A DNA stretch of 64,000 bases from UBA1020 sp964520495 (GTDB lineage Bacteria > Patescibacteriota > Saccharimonadia > Saccharimonadales > Saccharimonadaceae), in the NCBI GenBank assembly GCA_964520495.1, contig CAZFMZ010000001.1, positions 1-64,000 of the forward strand, written 5' to 3'. The position numbers and the translations under genes are program-made. The notes beneath the pieces are model-generated. The model saw only the letters and a program-made list of their open reading frames with translations. It was not told the DNA's origin and searched no databases. How positions within the stretch are numbered: the stretch's first letter is position 1; each line of letters starts with the position of its first letter. Below are positions 16,213 to 24,019 of the stretch, piece after piece.

Positions 16213-16668
16213 GTGGCTCTGAAGGAGCAGATTCAAAACGATATGAAAGCCGCCATTCTAGGCGGCAATCGTTTTGAGGCGGATGTACTCCGCGACCTTA
16301 AGGCAGCTGTCCTGAACGAGGAAGTAGCCCAAGGCAAGCGCGATGAAGGCCTCGCTGACGGTGAGGTTGAGCGCATCATAGCCAAGGAAGTGAAGAAGCG
16401 TCAGGAAAGTATCCAGCTGTACGACGCCAACGGCCGACCGGAATTGGCCGAAGCTGAGCGTAAGGAATCGTCGGTACTCGAGCGCTACCTGCCGCAACAG
16501 CTATCTGAACACGAGGTTACTGAGATCGTCACTGCCACCATCGAAGAGATGGGTGCCACCGGCATGCAGTCGATGGGTATGGTCATCAAGGCCGTCAAGG
16601 ACAAGGTCGGCAACACTGCTGACGGCGCTTTGGTCGCCCGCATCGTCAAACAGCAACTAAACAAATAG
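16213..16668 (+). CDS. yqeY: GatB/YqeY domain protein
   Basis: 151 aa, GTG start after GGGAG. It has the full YqeY fold: N-terminal helical part (LKEQIQNDMKAAILGG), the repeated Glu/Lys-rich middle (KKRQESIQLYDANGRPELAE) and the C-terminal tail domain (GMVIKAVKDKVGNTADGA) related to the tRNA-contacting tail of GatB. It has no amidase or kinase part. Its role is unclear; a tRNA-related function is presumed from the domain. Confidence 0.92.
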   Translation: MALKEQIQNDMKAAILGGNRFEADVLRDLKAAVLNEEVAQGKRDEGLADGEVERIIAKEVKKRQESIQLYDANGRPELAEAERKESSVLERYLPQQLSEHEVTEIVTATIEEMGATGMQSMGMVIKAVKDKVGNTADGALVARIVKQQLNK

Positions 16669-16679
16669 GGGTATTTCGA

Positions 16680-17237
16680 GTGATTATTTTCTTCGGACCA
16701 GCCGGAGCTGGTAAGAGCGTACAAGGACAAATGCTGAGCGCCCGCCATGGCTGGCGTTGGCTTTCAACCGGACAGATGTTCCGGGAGTCGGGTGACGCCG
16801 AAGTACAGAAAATCTTGGGAACAGGTGAACTTATCAGCGATGAAAAAACCTATGATGTGGTACGCGAATCGTTGTCCGGTTCAGGCGATTTCGACCACCT
16901 GATCGTCGACGGGTTCCCGCGCACCATGGCCCAGGCCGAGTGGCTGATGGATGCTAAGAACGAATTCGGTCGAGAGGTCGAGATGGTAGTGGTACTTGAG
17001 GTGCCGGAAAGTATCATTCAGGAACGGTTGCAGCTGCGTGGTCGGCCCGAAGACAGCGCCGAGATCGTCGCCAAGCGTATGAACATCTACCGTCGTGAAA
17101 TGTACCCGGTTCTTGGCTACTTCGCTGAACAAGGTATCAAAATCGTCCATATTGACGGCACTGGTTCGGTCGGTGAGGTCCACGACCGGATCCAGGCCGA
17201 ACTCGATGCCAGTGAACTGACCAAGCGGGAAGCGTGA
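16680..17237 (+). CDS. adk: Adenylate kinase
   Basis: 185 aa, GTG start 12 bp after yqeY. It catalyses ATP + AMP to 2 ADP. The P-loop GPAGAGKSVQGQ (about 6-17) and AMP-binding DGFPRT (about 79-84) are present, and the LID is the short form without zinc cysteines. The P-loop ends KSVQ rather than the usual KGTQ, so a related nucleoside monophosphate kinase is a minor alternative. It sits before map, as in the adk-map arrangement of many bacteria, but without secY or infA. Confidence 0.9.
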   Translation: MIIFFGPAGAGKSVQGQMLSARHGWRWLSTGQMFRESGDAEVQKILGTGELISDEKTYDVVRESLSGSGDFDHLIVDGFPRTMAQAEWLMDAKNEFGREVEMVVVLEVPESIIQERLQLRGRPEDSAEIVAKRMNIYRREMYPVLGYFAEQGIKIVHIDGTGSVGEVHDRIQAELDASELTKREA

Positions 17238-17241
17238 GCAT

Positions 17242-18003
17242 ATGACCCAGCCCGCCAAGACCGAAGCTCAGATACAAGCTATGCGCGAAGGTGGTCGCCT
17301 CCTCGCAGCCATCTTCGACGGGTTGAAGCAGCGGCTAGAAGCCGGCATGACTGGACTTGATGTTGACGAGTGGGTAGCGGCCGAGATCAAACGGCTCGGT
17401 GCCGAGCCGACCTACATGACCAAAGAAGTTAATTTTCCAAACGCAATCTGTATCAGCGTCAATGACGCTATCGTGCATGGAGTTCCTACTGACATCCCCT
17501 TTGAAACGGGCGACGTTGTCGGCTTCGATTTGGTCATTACCTACAAAGGTATGAAGACCGACAGTGCCTTTACGGCAGTCGTCGGTGATAAACCAAGCGG
17601 TGCGGTGAAACATCTCCTTAAGGAGACTGAACGGAGCTTATATGCCGGCATCGAGGCGATCAACGGTGACGGCACGCGAATCGGTGATATCAGCGCGGCG
17701 GTTGAGAAAGTACTGTCCGGTGCCCGTCTCGGTATCATGCGTGAGCTGGTGGGGCATGGGGTTGGCCTTGAGATGCATATGCCACCGGAGGTACCAAACT
17801 GGGGTCGGGCTGGAAGCGGTGAAGTGCTGAGAGCCGGCGACACCATCGCTATCGAGCCAATGGCCACATTGGGTGGCGAGAAAATCGTCACCGACGCCGA
17901 CGACGGTTGGACAATCTCTTCGGCCGACGGGAGCCTCGCAGCTCATTTCGAGCACACCGTGCTCATTACGCCAGACGGCGCAGAAATCCTTACGAAGTTA
18001 TAA
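17242..18003 (+). CDS. map: Methionine aminopeptidase, type I
   Basis: 253 aa, the typical type I length. It removes the initiator Met after deformylation. Metal ligands fit the family: FDLVITYKGMKTDSAFT (the two Asp), GHGVGLEMHMPPEVPN (His), IAIEPMA (Glu) and the C-terminal FEHTVLIT (Glu). Note that the first Asp region reads GFDLVITYKGMKTDSA, with both Asp present. The gene ends at a bidirectional hairpin (18011-18053). Confidence 0.95.
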   Translation: MTQPAKTEAQIQAMREGGRLLAAIFDGLKQRLEAGMTGLDVDEWVAAEIKRLGAEPTYMTKEVNFPNAICISVNDAIVHGVPTDIPFETGDVVGFDLVITYKGMKTDSAFTAVVGDKPSGAVKHLLKETERSLYAGIEAINGDGTRIGDISAAVEKVLSGARLGIMRELVGHGVGLEMHMPPEVPNWGRAGSGEVLRAGDTIAIEPMATLGGEKIVTDADDGWTISSADGSLAAHFEHTVLITPDGAEILTKL

Positions 18004-18010
18004 GTACTGA

Positions 18011-18053
18011 CCACTCCCCGGCATGTCGAATGATTCAACAGGTCGGGGAGTGG
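18011..18053. terminator. Bidirectional terminator hairpin between convergent genes
   Basis: CCACTCCCCG (18011-18020) pairs perfectly with CGGGGAGTGG (18044-18053). It lies between map (+) and the minus-strand gene ending at 18095. No U-tract follows on either side. Confidence 0.6.
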
Positions 18054-18094
18054 GAGACAGAGGATACCTGTAACCCACCAGGCGAAGGGTCGGG

Positions 18095-18436
18095 CTATCC
18101 GCCCATCTCTTCCGGGCTCAGCCAACGATTGGCCGAAGCCATAGCGTCATCGAGCCTGTCATCACGTAGCGCTTCACACGGACTACCCGTTTCCGGGCCG
18201 CAGTTGGCACCGATGAACCAGACCCGGGCCATGTCGTTACTGTCTTGCTCGGCAATATCGTTAAGCAAGCGATGGGCAGTCTCAAGCCGATTGCGCTCGA
18301 GCAGCTTGAGCTTCTTCGTGCCCGTGATCCAGGCCGTGACATCTGACCGATCGGTCGTGCCACTTGTCAGCGCTACAAGCGTCGGACCGATGAACTCGCA
18401 GAGTTCACGTACGAGCTGGCTGTCACTAAGCTTCAT
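18095..18436 (-). CDS. Possible MbcA/ParS/Xre-type antitoxin-like protein, orphan
   Basis: 113 aa, ATG at 18436 with GAGGAAACC upstream. The N-terminal two thirds are helical (VTAWITGTKKLKLLERNRLE suggests a helix-turn-helix). The C-terminus FIGANCGPETGSPCEALRDD then LDDAMASANRWL resembles the MbcA/ParS/Xre toxin-binding domain, where a W-x-G-x-N element precedes GxSPxEAL. No RES-type toxin gene is next to it, so it may be a stand-alone regulator. The family assignment rests on a partial motif match. Confidence 0.5.
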   Translation of the reverse strand: MKLSDSQLVRELCEFIGPTLVALTSGTTDRSDVTAWITGTKKLKLLERNRLETAHRLLNDIAEQDSNDMARVWFIGANCGPETGSPCEALRDDRLDDAMASANRWLSPEEMGG

Positions 18437-18461
18437 GATGGTTTCCTCTGTCTCGTAGGTA

Positions 18462-18488
18462 CTTTCGTGTCCGGGTTGGATACGAAAG
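18462..18488 (-). other. 5'-UTR hairpin upstream of the antitoxin-like gene
   Basis: CTTTCGTGTCC (18462-18472) pairs with GGATACGAAAG (18478-18488), 11 bp with one wobble and a 5-nt loop. It lies between the minus-strand promoter (18497-18525) and the ATG at 18436, so it would be in the leader RNA. Confidence 0.5.
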
Positions 18489-18496
18489 ATTCTTCC

Positions 18497-18525
18497 ATCA
18501 TAAAGAGAAGCTTTCAGGAAGACAA
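18497..18525 (-). promoter_or_regulatory. Promoter for the antitoxin-like gene
   Basis: On the minus strand TTGTCT (18525-18520) and TATGAT (18502-18497) are spaced by 17 bp. It gives a leader of about 55 nt carrying a hairpin and a good ribosome binding site, unlike the leaderless genes around it. Confidence 0.6.
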
Positions 18526-18610
18526 GCGTAACCGACAGAGGTAAGCGCGCAGTATTTCATCCGCGCTGCAGCAAGGTTTGATTAGGGTATTCAATTTTTT
18601 ACGTAAGCGC

Positions 18611-18616
18611 TATAAT
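18611..18616 (+). promoter_or_regulatory. -10 element of a leaderless ftsA transcript
   Basis: TATAAT at 18611-18616 ends 7 nt before the ATG at 18624. An earlier in-frame ATG (18615) overlaps the hexamer and would not be transcribed. No clear -35 is visible. Confidence 0.65.
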
Positions 18617-18623
18617 GACTACC

Positions 18624-19883
18624 ATGCAAGAAAACTCCCGCTATGCCGTCGGTATCGACATAGGTACGTCGACAATCCGTTGCGTGGTGGCTCATCTGGA
18701 TGGCGCTGGCGGACACCCGAGCGTGGTCGGTATCGGCAAGGCGCCGAACACCGGCATGCGTAAGGGCGTCGTTGCCAACCTGCAAGGACCGGCCGCTGCG
18801 ATCGATGCCGCGCTCGGCGAAGCGGAACGGATGAGTGGTTACCAGGTGGACTACGCTACGGTCAGCATCAACGGCAGCCATATCGTCAGCGTCAAGGCTG
18901 ATGGCATGATCGCGGTCGGAGCGATGGACCATGAAGTGAGCCGCGAGGACCTGTCGCGACTTGAAGACGTCGCCACGACCGGCAAGGTGCCGGCCAACCG
19001 TGAGATTTTAGAGGTCGTGCCACACAGCTATATTCTGGATGGTCAGGACAACATCAAGCAACCTCAGGGCATGACCGGTACACGGCTCGAAATCCGTGCT
19101 AACGTGGTCTCAGCGTTGGCGCCTCACCTGCAGAATCTGCAGAAAGCGGCTGATATGGCCAAGGTAGACGCCCATACCATCGTCCCGTCGGTACTCGCCG
19201 CAGGGAGGGCAGTATTGAAAGAACCGCAGGTCGAGAATGGTGTCGCCGTCATCGATATCGGGAGCGCAACGACAGGTGTCGCGGTGTTTGAAGAAGGCGA
19301 TTTACAATATGTCGGTATCATTCCGGTCGGGGGTGGCAACATTACCAATGACCTGGCAATCGGCCTGAAGACCGACCCTGAGATCGCCGAGCAGGTGAAG
19401 CTGAAACACGCGGTCGCCACCGGTCGTGACGGTTCGGAGGGAATCAGCGTCAAGCACGAGAATGAGATCCACACTTTCAGCTCGGATGACATCGATGAGA
19501 TTGTCGAAGCCCGCCTGGAAGAACTCTTCGATGCCATCAATAAAGAACTGAAGAAAGCCGGTCGTGCCGGACAGTTGCCAAGCGGCGTCGTACTGGTTGG
19601 CGGCACCTCGAATCTAAAGCATCTGGCTGAATTTGCCAAGCAACGGCTGGGCTTAGCGGCACGAGTAGGGAAGCCCATCGGCTTCGGCGGCGTGGCGGAG
19701 GAGGCTGAACAACCCGAGTATGCGGCCGCTATCGGTCTGATGCTGATTGATGCCGAAGGCGCCGGCTCTAACGGTGGTAAATCTGGTGTTCATTCGCGCA
19801 AAGGTGACGTCAAAGCCGCCAAAGATTCATTGAAAAAAGCCTCCGGGCACGTCTCAAAGTTCCTTGGAAAATTCAAAGTTTAA
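18624..19883 (+). CDS. ftsA: Cell division protein FtsA
   Basis: 419 aa from ATG 18624. It is an actin-fold ATPase that tethers FtsZ to the membrane. It has AVGIDIGTSTIRCVV (phosphate 1), the SHS2/1C domain, VAVIDIGSATTGVAVFEEG (phosphate 2) and VVLVGGTSNLKHL (adenosine motif). The C-terminal KKASGHVSKFLGKFKV forms a likely amphipathic membrane-binding helix. The start was chosen from the -10 position, which makes the mRNA leaderless. ftsZ follows 73 bp downstream. No ftsQ or mur genes precede it, unlike the classic dcw cluster. Confidence 0.95.
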   Translation: MQENSRYAVGIDIGTSTIRCVVAHLDGAGGHPSVVGIGKAPNTGMRKGVVANLQGPAAAIDAALGEAERMSGYQVDYATVSINGSHIVSVKADGMIAVGAMDHEVSREDLSRLEDVATTGKVPANREILEVVPHSYILDGQDNIKQPQGMTGTRLEIRANVVSALAPHLQNLQKAADMAKVDAHTIVPSVLAAGRAVLKEPQVENGVAVIDIGSATTGVAVFEEGDLQYVGIIPVGGGNITNDLAIGLKTDPEIAEQVKLKHAVATGRDGSEGISVKHENEIHTFSSDDIDEIVEARLEELFDAINKELKKAGRAGQLPSGVVLVGGTSNLKHLAEFAKQRLGLAARVGKPIGFGGVAEEAEQPEYAAAIGLMLIDAEGAGSNGGKSGVHSRKGDVKAAKDSLKKASGHVSKFLGKFKV

Positions 19884-19889
19884 ACTTTG
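19874..19889. promoter_or_regulatory. Perfect 16-bp palindrome at the ftsA end / ftsZ promoter region
   Basis: CAAAGTTTAAACTTTG (19874-19889) is a perfect palindrome covering the ftsA stop codon. It lies in the -35 region of a TATACT hexamer (19903-19908, preceded by TGC) that could drive ftsZ. This is a plausible regulator site, though a self-complementary AT-rich stretch could also arise by chance. Confidence 0.45.
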
Positions 19890-19956
19890 TGTTCGGGGGT
19901 GCTATACTGTTATGAGTAAATTGTTTTATCCCAAGGACAGGAGTAGGTAGAACCCC

Positions 19957-21159
19957 ATGCCTGAAGTAAAGCCCAGCGAAATACAAACATTCGCCAGCAT
20001 CAAAGTAGTCGGTGTCGGTGGTGCCGGCGGCTCGGCCGTCAACCGCATGAAAGAAGCGGGTCTGCATGGCGTGCAGTTCATCGCCATGAACACCGACGCC
20101 CAAGCGCTGCATAATTCGAAAGCCGACCTTAAGATTCACCTTGGCAAAGACGCTACCGGTGGACTTGGTGCAGGTGCCGATCCTTCTGTCGGTGAACAAG
20201 CTGCGAATGAATCTCGCGATGAGATAAAAGGTGCGCTGGAGGGTGCCGACATGGTGTTCGTCACTATCGGCGCCGGTGGCGGTACCGGTTCAGGTGCCGG
20301 CCATGTCGTGGCTGAAGTGGCTCGCGAGCTCGGTATCCTGGTCGTAGGGGTTGCGACCAAGCCATTCAGCTTCGAAGGCGAGAAGCGCCGGGTCAACGCT
20401 GACTGGGCGGTGGCGCAGCTGGGTCGTCAGGTCGACACGCTTATTACCATCCCGAACGACCGGCTACTCCAGACAATCGATCGCCGTACACCGTTGCTCG
20501 AAACGTTCAAGATCGCCGATGACGTACTGCGTCAGGGTGTGCAGGGCATTTCCGAACTGATTACCGAGCATGGTCTGATCAACCTTGACTTCGCTGACGT
20601 CAAAGCTATCATGAGCAACGCCGGCTCGGCGCTGATGGGTATTGGTCGCGCCTCCGGGGATGACCGTGCCGCGCAGGCTGCCCAGCAGGCGATTGAATCA
20701 CCTCTGATCGAAGTCTCGATCGACGGCGCCAAGGGCGTACTGTTCAACGTCACCGGTGGCTACGACATGAGCATGAGTGAGATCCAGGAAGCCGCTGAGA
20801 TTATCACCAGTGCCGTCTCGCCGGATGCCAACATCATCTTCGGTGCCACGCTGAAGCCTGAACTGGAAGACGAGCTGATCATTACCGTCATTGCGACCGG
20901 GTTCGACAGTGCTTTCTTTGAAGAGCAGGCTGCTAGCCTGAGTGCGCCAGGCACCCCAAATCCTGCCAGCGCCACTACCGACACCGTACTCGACCAGTCG
21001 ACCGTGGAATCGGTTGACCTCGAACTCGACAAGGAAGACCCGGCCGCGAGCTTTGCCGCCGAGACGCCGAACAATATGTGGAACGAACCGGAAGAAGACG
21101 AAGACGACACCCCGGCGTTCCTGCGCCGCCGCAAGAAGAACAAGAAGTCGGACGAATAG
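19957..21159 (+). CDS. ftsZ: Cell division protein FtsZ
   Basis: 400 aa. A tubulin-like GTPase that forms the division ring. The tubulin signature GGGTGSG is at 107-113, and GVGGAGGSAVNRM is near the N-terminus. The NADFADVKAIM-type T7 loop reads NLDFADVKAIMSNAG. The C-terminal linker is acidic and ends in DTPAFLRRRKKNKK, matching the conserved C-terminal peptide that binds FtsA. AGGAG precedes the ATG. It has its own probable promoter (TATACT at 19903). Confidence 0.97.
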   Translation: MPEVKPSEIQTFASIKVVGVGGAGGSAVNRMKEAGLHGVQFIAMNTDAQALHNSKADLKIHLGKDATGGLGAGADPSVGEQAANESRDEIKGALEGADMVFVTIGAGGGTGSGAGHVVAEVARELGILVVGVATKPFSFEGEKRRVNADWAVAQLGRQVDTLITIPNDRLLQTIDRRTPLLETFKIADDVLRQGVQGISELITEHGLINLDFADVKAIMSNAGSALMGIGRASGDDRAAQAAQQAIESPLIEVSIDGAKGVLFNVTGGYDMSMSEIQEAAEIITSAVSPDANIIFGATLKPELEDELIITVIATGFDSAFFEEQAASLSAPGTPNPASATTDTVLDQSTVESVDLELDKEDPAASFAAETPNNMWNEPEEDEDDTPAFLRRRKKNKKSDE

Positions 21160-21171
21160 GACCTTCTGGCC

Positions 21172-21618
21172 ATGGCAAGTCCTTTGAACATCGGCGACAG
21201 CAGGGTCCTCGAATCTCGTGAGGTCGGCGACGGCAAGACCATCCGCCGCCGCCGTGAAGCTCCGGACGGACGACGGTTCACTACCTATGAACGGATTGAA
21301 AAGCCAAACCTGGCAGTCATCAAGAAGGATGGCTCACGTGAGCTGTTCGATCGTGACAAGCTGGCTGGTGCCATCAAGCAATCAGTCGGTAAGTTCTTCT
21401 CAAGCGAAGTCGAAGTCGAAGATATCGTTTCTGATGTGGAAGACGCAGTCTATAACCTGGGTGAGAGCGAAATCTTTTCCAAGCAGATCGGCGATATGGT
21501 ACTCGACAAGCTAGAAGCTCGCAACCAAGTCGCCTACGTCCGCTTCGCCAGTGTGTACCATGACTTTAAGACCCTTGATGACTTCGTTGCGATATTAGCC
21601 AAACGACAAAGGAAGTAA
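21172..21618 (+). CDS. NrdR-like ATP-cone protein lacking the zinc ribbon cysteines
   Basis: 148 aa, 13 bp after ftsZ. The body matches NrdR, the repressor of ribonucleotide reductase genes: TIRRRREAPDGRRFTTYERI followed by the ATP-cone (VIKKDGSRELFDRDKLAGAI ... VEDIVSDVEDAVY ... FASVYHDFKTLDDF). In normal NrdR the first 35 residues are a zinc ribbon with four Cys (MKCPFCG and CxxC in the RRECxxCxxRF region). Here they read MASPLNIGD and REAPDGRRF, so all four are gone while the Arg-rich DNA-contact region remains. It may have lost zinc but kept dimerisation, or serve a new role. Confidence 0.85.
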   Translation: MASPLNIGDSRVLESREVGDGKTIRRRREAPDGRRFTTYERIEKPNLAVIKKDGSRELFDRDKLAGAIKQSVGKFFSSEVEVEDIVSDVEDAVYNLGESEIFSKQIGDMVLDKLEARNQVAYVRFASVYHDFKTLDDFVAILAKRQRK

Positions 21619-21619
21619 T

Positions 21620-21877
21620 ATGAAGGTAATCGCAGTGTATCGCAGTGAAAGTGAACACGGCCGGGCGGTGGAAGAATACCTGCGTGACTTCACTCATCAG
21701 ACGGGACGCGAACTGGAATCACTCGATCCTGATACGAAAGAGGGAATCGAGTTCTGCCGCGTCTACGACATCGTCGAGTATCCAACCCTCGTCGCGCTGT
21801 CCGATGACGGGCATTTGCAGAATTCCTGGCGCGGTCAACCGCTCCCGACCATCAGCGAGGTAAGTTACTATGCCTAA
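21620..21877 (+). CDS. Thioredoxin-fold-like small protein without CxxC
   Basis: 85 aa, starting 2 nt after the previous stop, with AAAGGAAG before the ATG. It follows a thioredoxin pattern: VIAVYRSESEHGRAVEEYL (strand and helix where CxxC is expected), EFCRVYDIVEYPTLVALSDDG (the V-x-x-x-PTLV cis-proline region) and a final strand. The active-site CxxC is absent; the single Cys lies before the cis-Pro region. It overlaps the VKOR gene by 8 bp, so the two are likely functionally linked. It is probably non-redox, perhaps a chaperone-like or binding partner. Confidence 0.65.
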   Translation: MKVIAVYRSESEHGRAVEEYLRDFTHQTGRELESLDPDTKEGIEFCRVYDIVEYPTLVALSDDGHLQNSWRGQPLPTISEVSYYA

Positions 21878-22511
21878 CACGTTCCACTCGCTTCGTAATT
21901 TCTTTACCCATGAGGACAAGAAGCTGCGGGACAACCGGTGGATCTTCACCAGCATGCTAATCGGTGCTCTATTAAGTCTGCTGGCATCATTCGTGCTGAC
22001 GCTTGAATCGTTTCAGCTGGCCAAGGATCCGGCCGCCTCGCTGAGTTGTAGCGTCAATGTGGTGCTGAACTGCGCCACGGTGGCGAAACACCCATCAGCT
22101 GAAATGCTCGGCTTTCCGAACAGCTTCTTCGGTATGATGGCCGAACCGGTCGTCATCACGGTTGCGATAGCCGGACTGGCAGGTATCCGTTTCCCGAGGG
22201 GTTTCATGGCGGCTGCCCAGGTGGGGTATAGCATCGGACTGGCCTACGCTCTGGTGCTGTTTGGAATCAGTTTCTTCGTCATCCAGGCACTATGTCCATG
22301 GTGCTTACTGGTTACTTTGACGACCATTCTGGTGTGGTTCGCGTTGACGCGCTATAACATTCGTGAGAACAACTTGTTCTTACCGAAACAGGTTCAGAAA
22401 AAGGCTCATCGTTGGATTGAGCGTGATTACGATAAGTTGGTTATGTTCAGCCTGGTAGCGTTTCTTATAGTAGCGATACTGGTGAAATATGGCGATGGCC
22501 TCTTCCTCTAA
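21870..22511 (+). CDS. Vitamin K epoxide reductase (VKOR) family membrane protein
   Basis: 213 aa with four to five membrane helices. The four conserved redox cysteines are C60 and C68 (LSC...LNC) and the CPWC pair C142/C145 in the last helix region. The PNSFFG motif is typical of bacterial VKOR homologues. In bacteria these enzymes pass electrons from a DsbA-like oxidase to quinones to make disulfides in exported proteins. GAGGTAAG precedes the ATG, and the gene overlaps the thioredoxin-like gene upstream. The prepilins, which carry paired cysteines, are possible clients (inference). Confidence 0.88.
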   Translation: MPNTFHSLRNFFTHEDKKLRDNRWIFTSMLIGALLSLLASFVLTLESFQLAKDPAASLSCSVNVVLNCATVAKHPSAEMLGFPNSFFGMMAEPVVITVAIAGLAGIRFPRGFMAAAQVGYSIGLAYALVLFGISFFVIQALCPWCLLVTLTTILVWFALTRYNIRENNLFLPKQVQKKAHRWIERDYDKLVMFSLVAFLIVAILVKYGDGLFL

Positions 22512-23397
22512 ATTTCCGAAAATACCAAACCCGGCAGCGGCGTTGGTAATCTTCATGGCCTGGTATCTCAGCGCCTCGCTTAGCGTGGTGAGTCTGCGTG
22601 GTCAACTTGAGCAGGCGGTCAAGTTAAGCCTGTTGGTGCTCGTAACGGTCATCGCGTTCATGACGTTCGTCTTTATCGTGAGTCGATTAGCGAAACGCAC
22701 CGATGTCATCGATGCGGCCTGGGGCCCGGCGTTCGTGGTGGCTGCATTGGCCAGCTTTACGCTTAGTCCGTATCAGGTCGCGTTTGGCTGGAACGTTCAG
22801 ACACTGGTCAGCCTGTTGGTCACCATCTGGGCGGCCAGACTCGGCTTTGTGATCACTCGTCGCTTGCTGACACATCCGGAAGACAAGCGCTACGTCGAGT
22901 TGCGGCGTAGCTGGAAGGGGAGCGAAGTGCTCAACAGCTATGTCCGCATCTTCTTCGTGCAGGCTGTGCTGGCCACACTGATATCGAGTGCGGTCATCCA
23001 TATTAACCTGTCACCAACGGCCGAAATCGGGAAATGGACAGTGATCGGACTGGTCGTCTGGTTGATAGGGTTTGTATTCGAGACGGTGGGTGACTGGCAG
23101 TTGCGGCGCCATCTGGCCAACCCGGCCATGAAAGGCACGCTGATGACCAGCGGATTATGGCGTTACACCCGGCATCCCAACTATTTCGGTGAAGCGACGA
23201 TGTGGTGGGGTATCTTCCTGATGGCGCTCGGTACGCCGTATGGCTGGCTGGCGTTGGTAACACCGGTAATCATCACGTATCTGCTCCTGTTCGTTTCGGG
23301 CATTCCGATGACAGAGCGCACCTTTGAGGGTCGCCCCGGCTGGGCCGCCTATAAGAAGCGCACCAGCTTATTCTTCCCGCTGCCACCAAAAGCATAA
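22489..23397 (+). CDS. DUF1295 / steroid 5-alpha-reductase-like membrane protein
   Basis: 302 aa, overlapping the VKOR gene by 23 bp. It has about seven membrane helices. The C-terminal part contains TSGLWRYTRHPNYFGEATMWWG, the NADPH- or SAM-binding signature shared by DUF1295 and isoprenylcysteine methyltransferase-like proteins, and ends with ERTFEGRPGWAAYKKRTS. The middle has RTDVIDAAWG, also typical of DUF1295. The reaction is unknown; members reduce or methylate lipids. Confidence 0.8.
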   Translation: MAMASSSKFPKIPNPAAALVIFMAWYLSASLSVVSLRGQLEQAVKLSLLVLVTVIAFMTFVFIVSRLAKRTDVIDAAWGPAFVVAALASFTLSPYQVAFGWNVQTLVSLLVTIWAARLGFVITRRLLTHPEDKRYVELRRSWKGSEVLNSYVRIFFVQAVLATLISSAVIHINLSPTAEIGKWTVIGLVVWLIGFVFETVGDWQLRRHLANPAMKGTLMTSGLWRYTRHPNYFGEATMWWGIFLMALGTPYGWLALVTPVIITYLLLFVSGIPMTERTFEGRPGWAAYKKRTSLFFPLPPKA

Positions 23398-23453
23398 ACA
23401 CGATATTTACAACGCCCATAGGCAGGCGTACTATAAGGACATAGGAGAAAACT

Positions 23454-23966
23454 ATGCTAAAAAAATCAAATACTAGCAACTATAAGCACGCCTGGTATGC
23501 ACTCGCGCTCACGCGTATTTTACTGGGGTTCGTGTTCCTGTGGGCGTTTCTTGATAAGACCTTCGGCCTGACGTTCGCGACGGCACCTGAAAAAGCCTGG
23601 CTCGCAGGGGCGTCACCGACGACCGGCTTTCTGAAAATGGGCGTCAACCCTGACAGTCCGTTCGCCGCGTTCTTCAACTCACTTGCCGGCAACCCGCTGG
23701 TTGACTGGCTCTTCATGCTCGGTCTGCTCGGCATCGGTCTGGCACTGGTACTTGGCGTGGCGCTCCGTATCGCCGCTGCAGCGGGCACTGTTCTGCTAGT
23801 GATGATGTGGCTGGCACTTATCCCACTGGAAAATAATCCGCTCATCGACGATCATATCGTGTACGCCGCGGTACTCTGGGTAGTCGCAGCCGGCCGGCGT
23901 GAGTTCAGCCTGGCCAAGTGGTGGACGAATGTCGACGTCGTCAAGCGAAACAAGTGGCTCTGGTAA
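23454..23966 (+). CDS. DoxX-like membrane protein
   Basis: 170 aa with four membrane helices: about 15-40 (ALALTRILLGFVFLWAFLDK), 85-105, 110-130 and 135-150. The helix pattern and R-x-x-LG-x-x-FLWAFLDK start fit the DoxX/DoxD family, which has roles in thiol stress or quinone-linked oxidation in some bacteria. No cysteine is present. ATAGGAGAAAA precedes the ATG. A strong terminator follows at 23986. Confidence 0.7.
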   Translation: MLKKSNTSNYKHAWYALALTRILLGFVFLWAFLDKTFGLTFATAPEKAWLAGASPTTGFLKMGVNPDSPFAAFFNSLAGNPLVDWLFMLGLLGIGLALVLGVALRIAAAAGTVLLVMMWLALIPLENNPLIDDHIVYAAVLWVVAAGRREFSLAKWWTNVDVVKRNKWLW

Positions 23967-23985
23967 ACAGACGATAGCTTTAGTA

Positions 23986-24014
23986 AAATGGGGGTAGAAA
24001 CACCCCCATTTTTT
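23986..24014 (+). terminator. Rho-independent terminator
   Basis: AATGGGGGT (23987-23995) and ACCCCCATT (24002-24010) form a perfect stem with a 6-nt loop, followed by TTTT. It ends the 21172-23966 unit and separates it from the T-box leader. Confidence 0.9.
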
Positions 24015-24019
24015 AATTG

